Below, piece after piece: positions 1 through 8,892 of a stretch of DNA of 64,000 nucleotides (its first letter is position 1; the number at the start of each line of letters is the position of its first letter). The position numbers and the translations under genes are program-made. This DNA is from Streptomyces clavifer. Lineage in GTDB: Bacteria; Actinomycetota; Actinomycetes; Streptomycetales; Streptomycetaceae. Under the pieces are notes generated by a model, which worked only from the letters and a program-made list of their open reading frames with translations, was not told where the DNA came from and ran no database searches. Location: contig BMWJ01000009.1 of assembly GCA_014651175.1 (NCBI GenBank), positions 264,371 through 328,370 on the forward strand, in the 5' to 3' direction.

Positions 1-1372
1 ATTTGCGCAGGTAGGAGTGCAGGACCTCGTTGGCCTCCGACTGCGTCTTCCCGAGCTGTCCGGTGGCCAGGATGGTGCCGATGTTGCTCGACTTGGCGAG
101 CACCCCGTTGAGCGTGAGGTACCAGGTGGGGTGGTCGATGTCGTCCCTGAACGCCCGGTCCCCGCGCCGCAGCCGGTTGGGGACGGTGACGTGCGTGCCG
201 GGGGTCGCGACCCCCTCCTCCAGCACCGCCGCCATAGACATGACCTTGCTGGTGGATCCGGGCTCGTACACGTCCTGGAGCGCCGCGTTGCCCAGGGCCG
301 CCGAGTTGACCTGCGAGAGGTCGTTCGGGTCGAAGCCCGGGGCGTTGGCCATGGCCAGCACCTCGCCGGTCCTCGTGTTCTGGACGATGACGTAGCCGCG
401 GTCCGCCTCGGACTTCTTCACCTGGTCGGCGATGGCCCGCTGGGCCGCCCACTGGATGTCGCGGTCGATGGTCAGCTCGATGTCCGTGCCCTCGACGGCC
501 GGGATCTCCTTGGATCCGGCGGTCGGTACGGGACGGCCTCCGGCCTGGGCGTACCTGACCTTGCCGTTCTCGCCCTGGAGCTGCTTGTTCAGCTGTGCTT
601 CCAGGCCCCCGCCGCCCTTGCCCTCGGCGTTGACGAACCCCAGTATCCCGGCGGCGAGATCACCGTTCGGATAGACCCGCCTGGTGGTCGGCTCCTGAAG
701 GACGCCGGCGAGCACGTTGGTGCCCGGGCCGCCGTCGGCCTTGTCCTCGGCCGCCTTCTCGGCGAAGACGGACTTGAGGTCCTTGATCTGCTTCCAGACC
801 TGCGGGGTCTGCCGGGTGGCCAGCACGGTGTATCGGCTGGCGGGGGCCGACAGCTTCTTCGTCAGCTCCGCCACGTCCTTGTCGAGGATCGGGGCCAGTA
901 GCGCCGCGGCCTGCTGCGGCGCGTCCGGGGCCTTGCTGTCCTCGGGGGTGAACATCTTCGGGTCGGCGGTGATGTTGTGCGCGTCCACGCTGGTGGCCAG
1001 GGCGATGCCGCCGCGATCGGTGATCTCCCCGCGTTCGGCCGCGATCGTGTACTCGAGGTAGCGGTTCTTCTCGGCCTTGGCCGCGTACGCGCCGGCGTCG
1101 ACCGCCTGGACCTGGAGGAGCCGGATGACGAACGCCAGCATGACGAGCGTCAGACAGAGGCTGATCAGGCGCAGGCGCGGGCGCGGGCTGCCGAGCCGGA
1201 TGGCCTGGGGGGCCCCGCCGCGCGAGCGCCCGTTGCGCGGCCGGCCGGGCGAGGACCCCGGCAGCCCGGATTCCCGGCGTGCGGAGGGCCGTGGCCGCCC
1301 GGAGCCGCTCGCGCCACTGCGGGGGCGCGCGGGGCCGGGGACACGGCGGCGCGGCGGTTCCTTGGACGGCAC
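1..1372 (-). CDS. ftsI: FtsI/PBP3 septal peptidoglycan transpeptidase (3' end outside window)
   Basis: Class B penicillin-binding protein that cross-links septal peptidoglycan with the FtsW-type glycosyltransferase. About 457 residues are visible. They comprise a basic Pro/Arg-rich cytoplasmic N-terminus, one membrane segment around residues 75-93 (LISLCLTLVMLAFVI), a PBP-dimer region, and the transpeptidase domain with the acylated serine in PGSTSKV (Ser372 by this start) and the SSN motif near base 90. The KTG box lies beyond base 1. I chose the GTG at 1372 because it follows the ftsL stop by four bases and reads VPSKEPPRRRVPGPARP, typical of Streptomyces FtsI; the frame agrees with the catalytic serine. 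It is third in the rsmH-ftsL-ftsI order, so presumably co-transcribed. Confidence 0.95.
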   Translation of the reverse strand, partial: MPSKEPPRRRVPGPARPRSGASGSGRPRPSARRESGLPGSSPGRPRNGRSRGGAPQAIRLGSPRPRLRLISLCLTLVMLAFVIRLLQVQAVDAGAYAAKAEKNRYLEYTIAAERGEITDRGGIALATSVDAHNITADPKMFTPEDSKAPDAPQQAAALLAPILDKDVAELTKKLSAPASRYTVLATRQTPQVWKQIKDLKSVFAEKAAEDKADGGPGTNVLAGVLQEPTTRRVYPNGDLAAGILGFVNAEGKGGGGLEAQLNKQLQGENGKVRYAQAGGRPVPTAGSKEIPAVEGTDIELTIDRDIQWAAQRAIADQVKKSEADRGYVIVQNTRTGEVLAMANAPGFDPNDLSQVNSAALGNAALQDVYEPGSTSKVMSMAAVLEEGVATPGTHVTVPNRLRRGDRAFRDDIDHPTWYLTLNGVLAKSSNIGTILATGQLGKTQSEANEVLHSYLRK

Positions 1373-1376
1373 TGCG

Positions 1377-1877
1377 TCACCTGCCGGGACTCGTCGGGGG
1401 CGGAGTGGTGGATGTCGCGGTCGGCGACGGGGCAGCCGCGGAGGGCTCGGCGGGGGCGGTGGTGGCGGCATTCGCCTCAGGTGTGGGCGCGACCGCGGGG
1501 GACGGCCCGGCGGTGGCCCGCTCGGGCACCCCGCGGACGGTGCCGTCCGGGTTCAGGAAGGCGGGGTTGCCGCCGGGCACCATGCCGAGCTGCCGGGCGC
1601 GCCGCTCCAGCGCGTCCGGCTGGGAGTAGCTGTCGACGTCCCGCTGCAGGGCCTGCTGCTCGTCGGTGAGTTCGGTGGTCTCCCTCTTCAGCTTGCTCAG
1701 CTTGAAGGATCCCTCGTTGAGCGCCGAGTTCAGCAGCAGCAGCGAGATCAGGCCACCGGCGAGGAGCAGCACGACCAGCAGGACGAAGGGGGTGCGGGCG
1801 GCGGTGCTCGGACCCGCCGGCATCAGCCGGGTGAGCCGGCCGGCCCGCCCCTTCGTCTGCTCGGCCGTCCTGGTCAC
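1377..1877 (-). CDS. ftsL: FtsL-like septum formation protein
   Basis: A 166-residue bitopic division protein. A short basic cytoplasmic tail is followed by one membrane helix (about residues 30-52, FVLLVVLLLAGGLISLLLL), then a leucine-zipper-like coiled coil (about 55-95) containing the family pattern LERRARQLGMV. The last 60 residues are Pro/Ala/Thr-rich and low complexity, a common extracytoplasmic tail in this family in Streptomyces. FtsL works with DivIC/FtsQ in recruiting FtsI and FtsW. The GTG start has a GGGGGAGGG ribosome-binding site. The gene lies between rsmH (49 bases upstream) and ftsI (4 bases downstream). Sequence similarity in this family is weak, so the name rests on context plus topology. 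Confidence 0.9.
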   Translation of the reverse strand: MTRTAEQTKGRAGRLTRLMPAGPSTAARTPFVLLVVLLLAGGLISLLLLNSALNEGSFKLSKLKRETTELTDEQQALQRDVDSYSQPDALERRARQLGMVPGGNPAFLNPDGTVRGVPERATAGPSPAVAPTPEANAATTAPAEPSAAAPSPTATSTTPPPTSPGR

Positions 1878-1926
1878 CGGCCCTCCCCCGCCCTTCCCGG
1901 CCTCCGGCCGGCCCGGCGGGGCGCGC

Positions 1927-2892
1927 TCACCGCTCCTCCGCTCGGATCCGCTGGGCGCCGCGCAGCCGGGCGGGGGCGGCCCGCCGGTTCTCGGCGACCT
2001 CCTCCTCGGTGGGCAGTTCGGCGCCGCGGGTCAGCAGCTTCAGACGGGGCTGGTAGCGCTCGGGGACGACGGGCAGTCCGGGCGGCGCGGTGTTGGCCGC
2101 GCCGGCCGCGAAGACCTGCTTGACCAGCCGGTCCTCCAGCGAGTGGTACGAGAGGACGGCGATCCGGCCGCCGACGGCGAGACTCTTCACCGCGGCCGGG
2201 ACGGCCCGCTCCAGGACGGTGAGCTCGCCGTTGACCTCGATGCGCAGGGCCTGGAAGGTCCGCTTGGCCGGATTCCCTCCGGTGCGCTTGGCAGCCTGCG
2301 GCAGGGAGTCGCGGATGAGCTCCACGAGGCGGGCGCTGTTGCTGAAGGGTTCCCTCTCGCGCTCGCGTACGACGGCGGAGACGATCCGCTTGGCCTGCTT
2401 CTCCTCGCCGTAGGCGCGCAGGATCCGTACGAGCTCGCCCGGCGGGTAGGTGTTGAGCACCTCGGCGGCGCCGATGCCGGTCGTCTGGTCCATGCGCATG
2501 TCGAGCGGGGCGTCCTGGGCGTACGCGAATCCGCGGTCCGCCTCGTCCAGCTGCATGGAGGAGACGCCGAGGTCGAACAGGACTCCCTGGACCTCGGGGA
2601 CCTCCAGCCGGTCGAGGACCTCGGGCAGCTCGTCGTAGACGGCGTGCACCAGGGTGGCCCGGTCGCCGTAGGGGGCGAGGCGCTCGCCGGAGAGCCGCAG
2701 CGCCTCCTTGTCGCGGTCCAGCGCGATCAGGCGGACGTCCGGGAAGGCGGCGAGGAGTGCCTCGCTGTGGCCGCCGAGCCCGAGGGTGCAGTCCACGACC
2801 ACCGGCGGCCGGGGTCCTGTCGCCTCCAGAGCCGGGGCCAGCAGGTCCAGGCACCGCTGGAGCATCACCGGGACATGTCGGGTCTGGCTCAA
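1927..2892 (-). CDS. rsmH: 16S rRNA (cytosine-1402-N4)-methyltransferase RsmH
   Basis: SAM-dependent enzyme that methylates N4 of C1402 in the ribosomal P site. The 321 residues carry the family hallmarks: HVPVML at the N-terminus, the SAM-binding loop [12 protein letters not shown] (about 35-46), [11 protein letters not shown], and the C-terminal ISYHSLEDR-type motif here read as LSYHSLEDR. The start is TTG at 2892, preceded by GAGAGGG; no better ATG or GTG fits the conserved N-terminus. It is the first gene of the division/cell-wall operon in this window. There is no recognisable mraZ between it and the divergent carbonic anhydrase. Confidence 0.96.
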   Translation of the reverse strand: MSQTRHVPVMLQRCLDLLAPALEATGPRPPVVVDCTLGLGGHSEALLAAFPDVRLIALDRDKEALRLSGERLAPYGDRATLVHAVYDELPEVLDRLEVPEVQGVLFDLGVSSMQLDEADRGFAYAQDAPLDMRMDQTTGIGAAEVLNTYPPGELVRILRAYGEEKQAKRIVSAVVREREREPFSNSARLVELIRDSLPQAAKRTGGNPAKRTFQALRIEVNGELTVLERAVPAAVKSLAVGGRIAVLSYHSLEDRLVKQVFAAGAANTAPPGLPVVPERYQPRLKLLTRGAELPTEEEVAENRRAAPARLRGAQRIRAEER

Positions 2893-3279
2893 TGCGCCCT
2901 CTCAGGCTCTGCCCCGTGTGGCTGCACGTGCGGTCTGGTCCCCGCCCGCTCGGAAGGGGAGGTCCGCCGGCGCCGGGGAAGGGGCGTCGGCCGACCGACG
3001 AGCGGGAGAGGGCCGGGCCGCATGTACGCCGCACATCACGGGGAATTCGAAAACATGCGAACTGTGCACAATGTGCGGGCGTGTCGGTAACTTCGCGTCA
3101 CTTTAGTCCACCCTGCCATTCGATCGATTCCTGATCAACGAACCCGGCAGCGCGTCGCACCACTCGCACGGTCCGGAACGCTCACCCGGGCGGACGCGGG
3201 ACTGTGAGGCTTGTGGTTTACCTCACAACAAGTCTTGTTGAGGTTCTTTGTCCCCTTCCACAGGACGCCGGGAGACGCC
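2893..3279. promoter_or_regulatory. Divergent promoter region between rsmH and carbonic anhydrase
   Basis: This 387-base gap holds no convincing gene. The middle (about 3040-3130) is clearly more AT-rich than the surroundings and is the likely place for the rsmH operon promoter. The right end contains two overlapping inverted repeats described separately. I could not assign a confident -35/-10 pair by eye for either gene. Confidence 0.5.
3203..3240. promoter_or_regulatory. Two overlapping inverted repeats before the carbonic anhydrase gene
   Basis: TGTGAGG (3203-3209) is repeated inverted as CCTCACA (3221-3227). This runs directly into a tighter palindrome, CAACAAG-T-CTTGTTG (3226-3240). The pair ends 39 bases before the ATG, so it could be an operator or alternative RNA hairpins in the leader. 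No known factor is recognised. Confidence 0.45.
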
Positions 3280-3864
3280 ATGACGGTTAACGTCATAGCC
3301 ATGTCGACTTCCGCGCAGTCCTCCGCCGAGACCGATGCTCCCGTCGCAGGTGCGGCCCGATCCGGAGGGACGGTCACCGACCGGCTCGTCGAGGCGAACG
3401 CCCTCTACGCGGGCGAGTTCCGCGATCCCGGTATGGACGCCCGGCCCGTGCTCCGCGTCGCCGTGGTCGCCTGCATGGACGCCCGTCTCGACCTGCACGA
3501 CGCGCTCGGCCTGGAGCTGGGCGACTGTCACACCATCCGGAACGCGGGCGGTGTGGTCACCGACGACGTCATCCGGTCACTGACCATCAGCCAGCGTGCG
3601 CTCGGCACCCGCAGCGTCATACTCATCCACCACACGAACTGCGGCCTCGAGAGCATCACCGAGGAGTTCCGCCAGGAGCTGGAGCACGAGGTCGGGCAGC
3701 GGCCCGTGTGGGCGGTGGAGGCCTACAAGGACGCCGACCAGGACGTACGGCAGTCGATGCAGCGCGTGCGCACCTCGCCGTTCCTCCTGCACACGGACGA
3801 CATCCGCGGTTTCGTCTTCGACGTGACGACCGGTCTGCTGCGCGAGATCCTCCCCGCTTCCTGA
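3280..3864 (+). CDS. Beta-class carbonic anhydrase
   Basis: Zinc enzyme interconverting CO2 and bicarbonate, 194 residues from this start. The beta-class metal site is visible: the Cys/Asp pair in ACMDARLD, then the His and Cys in IHHTNCGLE, with the intervening HTIRNAGGVVTDD that shapes the active site. The length fits the small mycobacterial/Streptomyces Rv1284-type branch. I chose ATG 3280 because GGGAG lies five bases upstream. An in-frame ATG at 3301 (MSTSAQ) fits homologues better by length but has no ribosome-binding site. It is monocistronic: the next gene is 209 bases away. It is divergent from rsmH. Confidence 0.93.
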   Translation: MTVNVIAMSTSAQSSAETDAPVAGAARSGGTVTDRLVEANALYAGEFRDPGMDARPVLRVAVVACMDARLDLHDALGLELGDCHTIRNAGGVVTDDVIRSLTISQRALGTRSVILIHHTNCGLESITEEFRQELEHEVGQRPVWAVEAYKDADQDVRQSMQRVRTSPFLLHTDDIRGFVFDVTTGLLREILPAS

Positions 3865-4073
3865 AGCTCCGCCCTCCCGTGACTTCGCACCGACATACGC
3901 CCCACACCCGGCATTTCGCCCCTGGTTGTCCACAGGCGAGTGACACGAAGCGGTAACGGCAACAAGAATGTGGGTGTGACGGTCTCCGGGTCCTCCGGAG
4001 AGTGTCCGTATTTCGGGGCGGTCCGGGCATCTCTGTGCCTCGGCTCGTGCGCAAAAGGGCCGAGGAGGGCCGG

Positions 4074-5120
4074 GTGACGACCTATGACGATCGAGCGAGC
4101 CTCACAGATCTGACCACCACAGCGGAGCGGGTGCGCAGGTCGGTGGAGGGTGTGATCGAGGGCAAGCCTGAGGTCGTACGGCTTTCGCTGACCGTGCTGC
4201 TCGCTGAGGGGCATCTGCTGATCGAGGATGTGCCCGGGGTCGGCAAGACGATGCTGGCCAAGGCGCTGGCGCGGTCCATCGACTGCTCGGTGCGGCGTAT
4301 CCAGTTCACGCCGGACCTGCTGCCTTCGGACATCACCGGGGTGTCGATCTTCGATCAGCAGCGGCGGGACTTCGAGTTCAAGCCCGGGGCGATCTTCGCC
4401 CAGATCGTGATCGGCGACGAGATCAACCGCGCGTCGCCGAAGACCCAGTCGGCTCTGCTGGAGTCGATGGAGGAACGCCAGGTCACGATCGACGGCGAGA
4501 CCTACGAGCTGCCCAATCCGTTCATGGTCGTCGCCACCCAGAACCCGGTGGAGATGGAGGGCACGTATCCGCTGCCCGAGGCTCAGCGCGACCGGTTCAT
4601 GGCCCGTGTGTCGATCGGCTACCCGAGTGCGGAGGCCGAGCTCCAGATGCTCGACGTGCACGGCGGGGTCTCGCCGCTGGACGACCTGCAGCCGGTGGCG
4701 CACGCCCACGACATGGTGAAGCTGATCGACGCGGTGCGCATGGTCCATGTGGCCGAATCCGTGCGGCGGTACGCGGTGGAGCTGGTGGGGGCCACCCGTG
4801 GTCACCCGGACCTCAGGCTCGGGGCCTCGCCGCGTGCGACGCTGCACCTGCTGAGGGCGGCCAAGGCCTCGGCCGCTCTCAGCGGGCGCGACTACGCCCT
4901 GCCGGACGACGTCCAGGCACTCGCGGTGGCGGTGCTGGCGCACCGGCTGCTGCCGACCGCGCAGGCGCAGCTCAACCGCCGTACGGCCGAGCAGGTCGTG
5001 CTGGAGATCCTGCAGCGCACGCCCGTGCCCACGTCGGGCACCTCGGCAGCGCACGCGCCGCCGCAGCAGCAGCCCGGCCGCCCGGTCTACGGCCAGCAGC
5101 CCGGCGCACGGCGGCTGTGA
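4074..5120 (+). CDS. MoxR-family AAA+ ATPase
   Basis: MoxR-type AAA+ chaperone ATPase of 348 residues. Visible motifs are Walker A in EDVPGVGKTMLAKALA, Walker B in IVIGDEINRASPKTQSALLE, sensor 1 in MVVATQNPVEMEGTYPLPEAQ with the arginine-finger region QRDRF, and a C-terminal lid. The last 30 residues are Pro/Gln-rich. MoxR proteins usually act with DUF58 (VWA-like) partners in folding or activating other proteins, and exactly that partner follows. The GTG start at 4074 has GAGGAGGGC upstream. The stop overlaps the next start as TGATG, giving tight translational coupling. The substrate of the system is not known here. Confidence 0.93.
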   Translation: MTTYDDRASLTDLTTTAERVRRSVEGVIEGKPEVVRLSLTVLLAEGHLLIEDVPGVGKTMLAKALARSIDCSVRRIQFTPDLLPSDITGVSIFDQQRRDFEFKPGAIFAQIVIGDEINRASPKTQSALLESMEERQVTIDGETYELPNPFMVVATQNPVEMEGTYPLPEAQRDRFMARVSIGYPSAEAELQMLDVHGGVSPLDDLQPVAHAHDMVKLIDAVRMVHVAESVRRYAVELVGATRGHPDLRLGASPRATLHLLRAAKASAALSGRDYALPDDVQALAVAVLAHRLLPTAQAQLNRRTAEQVVLEILQRTPVPTSGTSAAHAPPQQQPGRPVYGQQPGARRL

Positions 5121-6472
5121 TGGCGGCCGGAGCGCCCGGCCCCGTGGACGACGGTGACGACAAGGGCGGCCTGCGGGCGGCGCTGAGCGGTCTGACGACA
5201 CGGGGCCGGTCCTTCCTCGCCGCCGGTGTCGCCGCCGCGGTCTGTGCCTATGTGCTGGGCCAGGGTGACCTGCTGAGGGTCGGACTGCTGCTCGCGGTGC
5301 TGCCCCTCGTCTGCGTGACCGTGCTCCACCGCACCCGCTACCGGGTCGCCGGCAGCCGGCGGCTGTCGCCGTCGCGGGTCCCCGCGGGGTCGGAGGCGAG
5401 GGTCCATCTGCGCATGGACAACGTGTCCCGGCTGCCCACCGGTCTCCTGATGCTCCAGGACCGGGTTCCGTACGTGCTCGGCCCCCGGCCCCGGTTCGTA
5501 CTGGACCGGGTGGAGGCGGGCGGCCGGCGTGAGGTGTCCTACCGGGTCCGGTCGGATCTTCGCGGGCGCTACCCGTTGGGGCCGCTGCAGCTGCGGCTGA
5601 GCGATCCGTTCGGGATGTGCGAGCTGACCCGCTCCTTCAGCGCGTACGACACCCTCGTCGTCGTGCCCCGCACCGAGGTCCTTCCGACGCTGCGGCTGGC
5701 GGGCGAGGCCTCCGGGTACGGCGACGGGAGGCAGCGTTCGCTGGCCCTGGCCGGCGAGGACGACATCATCCCGCGCGGCTACCGGCACGGGGACGACATG
5801 CGGCGGGTGCACTGGCGCTCCACCGCACGGTACGGCGAGCTGATGGTGCGCCGTGAGGAGCAGCCTCAGCGGGCCAGGTGCACCGTGCTGCTGGACACCC
5901 GGCGCGGCGCGTTCCAGGGGGCCGGGCCGGACTCCGCGTTCGAGTGGGCGGTGTCGGGGGCGGCCTCGGCGCTGGTGCACATGCTGGAACGCGGCTTCGC
6001 CGTGCGGCTGCTGACGGACGACGGGCACTCCGTGCCGGGCGAGAGTGCCGACGGGTTCGCCGGAGCCGCCCAGGAGTCCGCGGAAGCGGCGGGCCTGATG
6101 ATGGACGCCCTCGCGGTTGTCGAGCACTCCGACGGGGGCGATCTCTCCGGTGCGTACGACGTCCTGCGCGGGAACAACGAAGGGCTGCTGGTGGCGTTCT
6201 TCGGCGATCTCGACGAGGGGCAGACGGCTGTGGCGGCCCGCATGCGGCAGCGCAGCGGTGCCGCCGTCGCGTTCGTGCTCGACGGCGCCGACTGGGCGCG
6301 CGGCAGGGACGGAGCCCCTCCGCCGGCTGCCGACCGGCTGCGGCTGCTGCGGGAGGCGGGCTGGACGGCCGTGGCGGTCCGGCCGGGGGCGGATCTCGTC
6401 CAGCTGTGGCAGCGGGCGGGCGAGGAGCGCACGGCCGGTGCGACGACAGGTTTCCCCGGGGGATGGTCATGA
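5120..6472 (+). CDS. DUF58 membrane-associated protein (MoxR partner)
   Basis: About 450 residues. Two membrane segments lie near the N-terminus (about 27-70: FLAAGVAAAVCAYVLG and VGLLLAVLPLVCVTVL). A beta-rich region follows, then the DUF58 signature with DIIPRGYRHGDDMRRVHWRSTAR around 215-240 and a VWA-like end (VLLDTR). The start is ATG 5120, sharing one base with the MoxR stop; GTG 5117 is an alternative. DUF58 proteins are usually encoded next to moxR and are thought to be its client or adaptor. The 3' end overlaps the transglutaminase gene by four bases, so the three genes are one coupled operon. Confidence 0.9.
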   Translation: MAAGAPGPVDDGDDKGGLRAALSGLTTRGRSFLAAGVAAAVCAYVLGQGDLLRVGLLLAVLPLVCVTVLHRTRYRVAGSRRLSPSRVPAGSEARVHLRMDNVSRLPTGLLMLQDRVPYVLGPRPRFVLDRVEAGGRREVSYRVRSDLRGRYPLGPLQLRLSDPFGMCELTRSFSAYDTLVVVPRTEVLPTLRLAGEASGYGDGRQRSLALAGEDDIIPRGYRHGDDMRRVHWRSTARYGELMVRREEQPQRARCTVLLDTRRGAFQGAGPDSAFEWAVSGAASALVHMLERGFAVRLLTDDGHSVPGESADGFAGAAQESAEAAGLMMDALAVVEHSDGGDLSGAYDVLRGNNEGLLVAFFGDLDEGQTAVAARMRQRSGAAVAFVLDGADWARGRDGAPPPAADRLRLLREAGWTAVAVRPGADLVQLWQRAGEERTAGATTGFPGGWS

Positions 6473-8892
6473 GCGGGCGTACTCGGCTGGCGCTGTGCGC
6501 CTTCGCTGCGACGATGATGACGGCGGGGGCCCTGCTGCCCCTGGTCGAGCCGTCGAAGTGGATCGTGCAGGCGGCCTTCCTGCTGGCGATCCAGGGCGCC
6601 GTCGGGGTGCTGGCCCGCCGGGTGCCGCTGGCCCGGATCCTGACGGTCTCCCTGCAACTGCTGGTCACCCTGCTGCTGCTGACCGCGTCGTTCGCCCGGG
6701 AGCACGCCCTGTTCGGCGTACTGCCCGGCCCGCAGGACATCCAGCGGCTGGCGGAGCTGCTCACCTCGGGCGCCGACGACGTCAGCAGGTACGACACACC
6801 GGCGCCCGCGACGGACGGCATCCGGCTGATGCTGATCGGCGGGGTGCTGCTGATCGGGCTCGCCGTGGACGTCCTCGCGGTGACGTTCCGTACCGCGGCG
6901 CCGGCCGGTCTGCCGCTGCTGGCGCTCTACTCGGTCGCGGCCGGGCTCTCCGACGGAGGGGCGGGCTGGGTCTGGTTCCTTCTCGCTGCGTGCGGTTATC
7001 TGCTCCTTCTGCTGGCCGAGGGCAGGGAACGGCTGTCCCGGTGGGGGCGGGTCTTCGGCGGTTCCTCGCACTCCCCGGGCGGCCCGGCGTCCGGCATGGA
7101 CGGACCGTCCGGGCACGCCTTCGCACCGGTCCGCACCGGGCGGCGCATCGGGGCGGTGGCGCTGGGCATCGCACTGGTGGTTCCCGCCGCGCTGCCCGCG
7201 CTGGACGGCGGCTTGCTGAGCGGTACGGGCGGCGGCAGCGGCCGGGGCGGCGGCGGAGGCACGATCTCCGCGGTGAACCCGCTGGTCTCGCTGCAGAACA
7301 ACCTGAACCAGCCGGAGAACCGGGAGGTGATGTCCTACCGCACCAACGCCACGAACCCGCAGGACATGTACCTGCGCATCCTGGCCCTGGACCAGTTCAA
7401 CGGGAGCGAGTGGCGGCCGTCGACCCGCAGGCTGAGGGACGTGCCGGAGAGGCTGCCGCAGCCGGCCGGCCTGGGCGGGGACGTCGACGTCACCGAGATC
7501 AGGACGAACATCTCCGCGTCGGCCTCGTACCAGCAGACGTATCTGCCGCTGCCCTACCCGGCGAGCGAGGTGGACGTCGAGGGCCGCTGGCGGTACGAGC
7601 CCGAGGGGCGCACGCTCGTGGGCGACGACGGCCAGACGACGCGCGGTTCCCGGTACGAGGTCGGCAGCCTGGTGGTGGAGCCGACCTCCGGGCAGCTCGC
7701 CGGGGCGCCGGCACCCCGTCCGGATCTGGCACGTGAGTACACGCGGGTTCCCGCCTCGCTGCCCGAGGTGGTCCAGGAGACCGCCGAACGGGTGACGGAG
7801 GGGGCCTCCAACGACTACGAGCGTGCGGTCGAGCTGCAGGACTGGTTCGCCTCCGGGGGCGGTTTCCGCTACGACACGACGGTGACGTCGGGGACCGGCA
7901 CGGCGGCCATCGAGCGCTTCCTGAAGGACAGGGAAGGCTTCTGCGTCCACTTCTCGTTCACCATGGCCGCGATGGCCAGGACGCTGGGCATTCCGGCCCG
8001 CGTCGCCGTGGGCTTCACACCGGGTACCGCCCAGGCGGACGGTTCCCTGTCCGTGGGCCTGCGGGACGCGCACGCGTGGCCCGAGCTGTACTTCGAGGGC
8101 GTGGGCTGGACCCGCTTCGAGCCGACCCCGTCCCGGGGCTCCGTCCCGTCGTACACCCTGCCGGACCTCCCCGAGGAGGGCCCGAGCAGTCCTGCGCAGC
8201 CGTCGGAGGGTGCCTCCGCGGCGCCCACGGCCGCCCCGTCCGTCTCGGAGACCTGCCCGGATCAGCAGGCGCGCCAGGGTGAGTGCGGTGCGTCGGCTGC
8301 GCCCGCACCGGCGGAATCCGGCGGTCCGTGGACCACGGTGAGGACCGTGCTGCTGGTCGGGCTCGGCGCCCTGGTGGTGCTGGCCCTCCCGCTGCTGCCG
8401 ATGTTCTGGCGGCTGCGGGCCGGCTCGCAGAGGCTGGGCCACTCGGAGGGCCGGACGCCGGCGGACGCCGCGGTCAGGGTCCTGGCCGCGTGGCGGGAGA
8501 TCACCGACACGGCTTGGGACCACGGCATTCCGCCGGACGAGTCGCAGACCCCCCGCAAGGCGGCGGCGCGGGTCGTGCGGCTGGGGCGGCTCGACGGCAC
8601 CGCGGCCGCCGCGGTCCATCGGGTGGCGGGGGCGGTGGAGCAGGTGCTGTACGCACCCGAGCCCCGCGCGACCACCGGTCTGTCCGAGGACGTACTGGCC
8701 GTCCGGGCGGGACTGCGCGCGGCCACCGGCCGTATGGGACGCCTGCGTGCCACGCTCGCGCCGCGTTCGGCCGTTCGGGTGATCTGGGCGCTGTCGGAAC
8801 GCCGTGCGGCCCTCACCTCACGGTGGGCGAACCGTCCCGCCCGCGACCGCTGGTCCGCTCGCCTGCGCCGCCCGTCCCGCCAGCGGGGCTGA
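6469..8892 (+). CDS. Membrane transglutaminase-like protein (DUF3488/TgpA type)
   Basis: An 807-residue protein. About six N-terminal membrane helices (residues 1-225) are followed by an extracytoplasmic transglutaminase-like domain. Its catalytic Cys lies in DREGFCVHFSFTMAAMART and its His in LRDAHAWPELYFEGVGW. A further membrane helix (about 625-645, VRTVLLVGLGALVVLALPLL) and a cytoplasmic tail follow. The start is ATG 6469 with GGGGGA upstream; an in-frame ATG at 6463 is possible. It ends the moxR-DUF58 operon, a grouping widely conserved in actinobacteria and probably concerned with the cell envelope. The physiological substrate is unknown. A strong bidirectional terminator lies about 620 bases downstream. 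Confidence 0.9.
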   Translation: MSGRTRLALCAFAATMMTAGALLPLVEPSKWIVQAAFLLAIQGAVGVLARRVPLARILTVSLQLLVTLLLLTASFAREHALFGVLPGPQDIQRLAELLTSGADDVSRYDTPAPATDGIRLMLIGGVLLIGLAVDVLAVTFRTAAPAGLPLLALYSVAAGLSDGGAGWVWFLLAACGYLLLLLAEGRERLSRWGRVFGGSSHSPGGPASGMDGPSGHAFAPVRTGRRIGAVALGIALVVPAALPALDGGLLSGTGGGSGRGGGGGTISAVNPLVSLQNNLNQPENREVMSYRTNATNPQDMYLRILALDQFNGSEWRPSTRRLRDVPERLPQPAGLGGDVDVTEIRTNISASASYQQTYLPLPYPASEVDVEGRWRYEPEGRTLVGDDGQTTRGSRYEVGSLVVEPTSGQLAGAPAPRPDLAREYTRVPASLPEVVQETAERVTEGASNDYERAVELQDWFASGGGFRYDTTVTSGTGTAAIERFLKDREGFCVHFSFTMAAMARTLGIPARVAVGFTPGTAQADGSLSVGLRDAHAWPELYFEGVGWTRFEPTPSRGSVPSYTLPDLPEEGPSSPAQPSEGASAAPTAAPSVSETCPDQQARQGECGASAAPAPAESGGPWTTVRTVLLVGLGALVVLALPLLPMFWRLRAGSQRLGHSEGRTPADAAVRVLAAWREITDTAWDHGIPPDESQTPRKAAARVVRLGRLDGTAAAAVHRVAGAVEQVLYAPEPRATTGLSEDVLAVRAGLRAATGRMGRLRATLAPRSAVRVIWALSERRAALTSRWANRPARDRWSARLRRPSRQRG

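Noticed and set aside
5866-8619. A 900-residue open frame antisense to the DUF58/transglutaminase genes
   Set aside because: Composition is Arg/Gly/Gln/Pro low complexity produced by GC-rich codon bias; no motifs. The sense strand encodes clear families.
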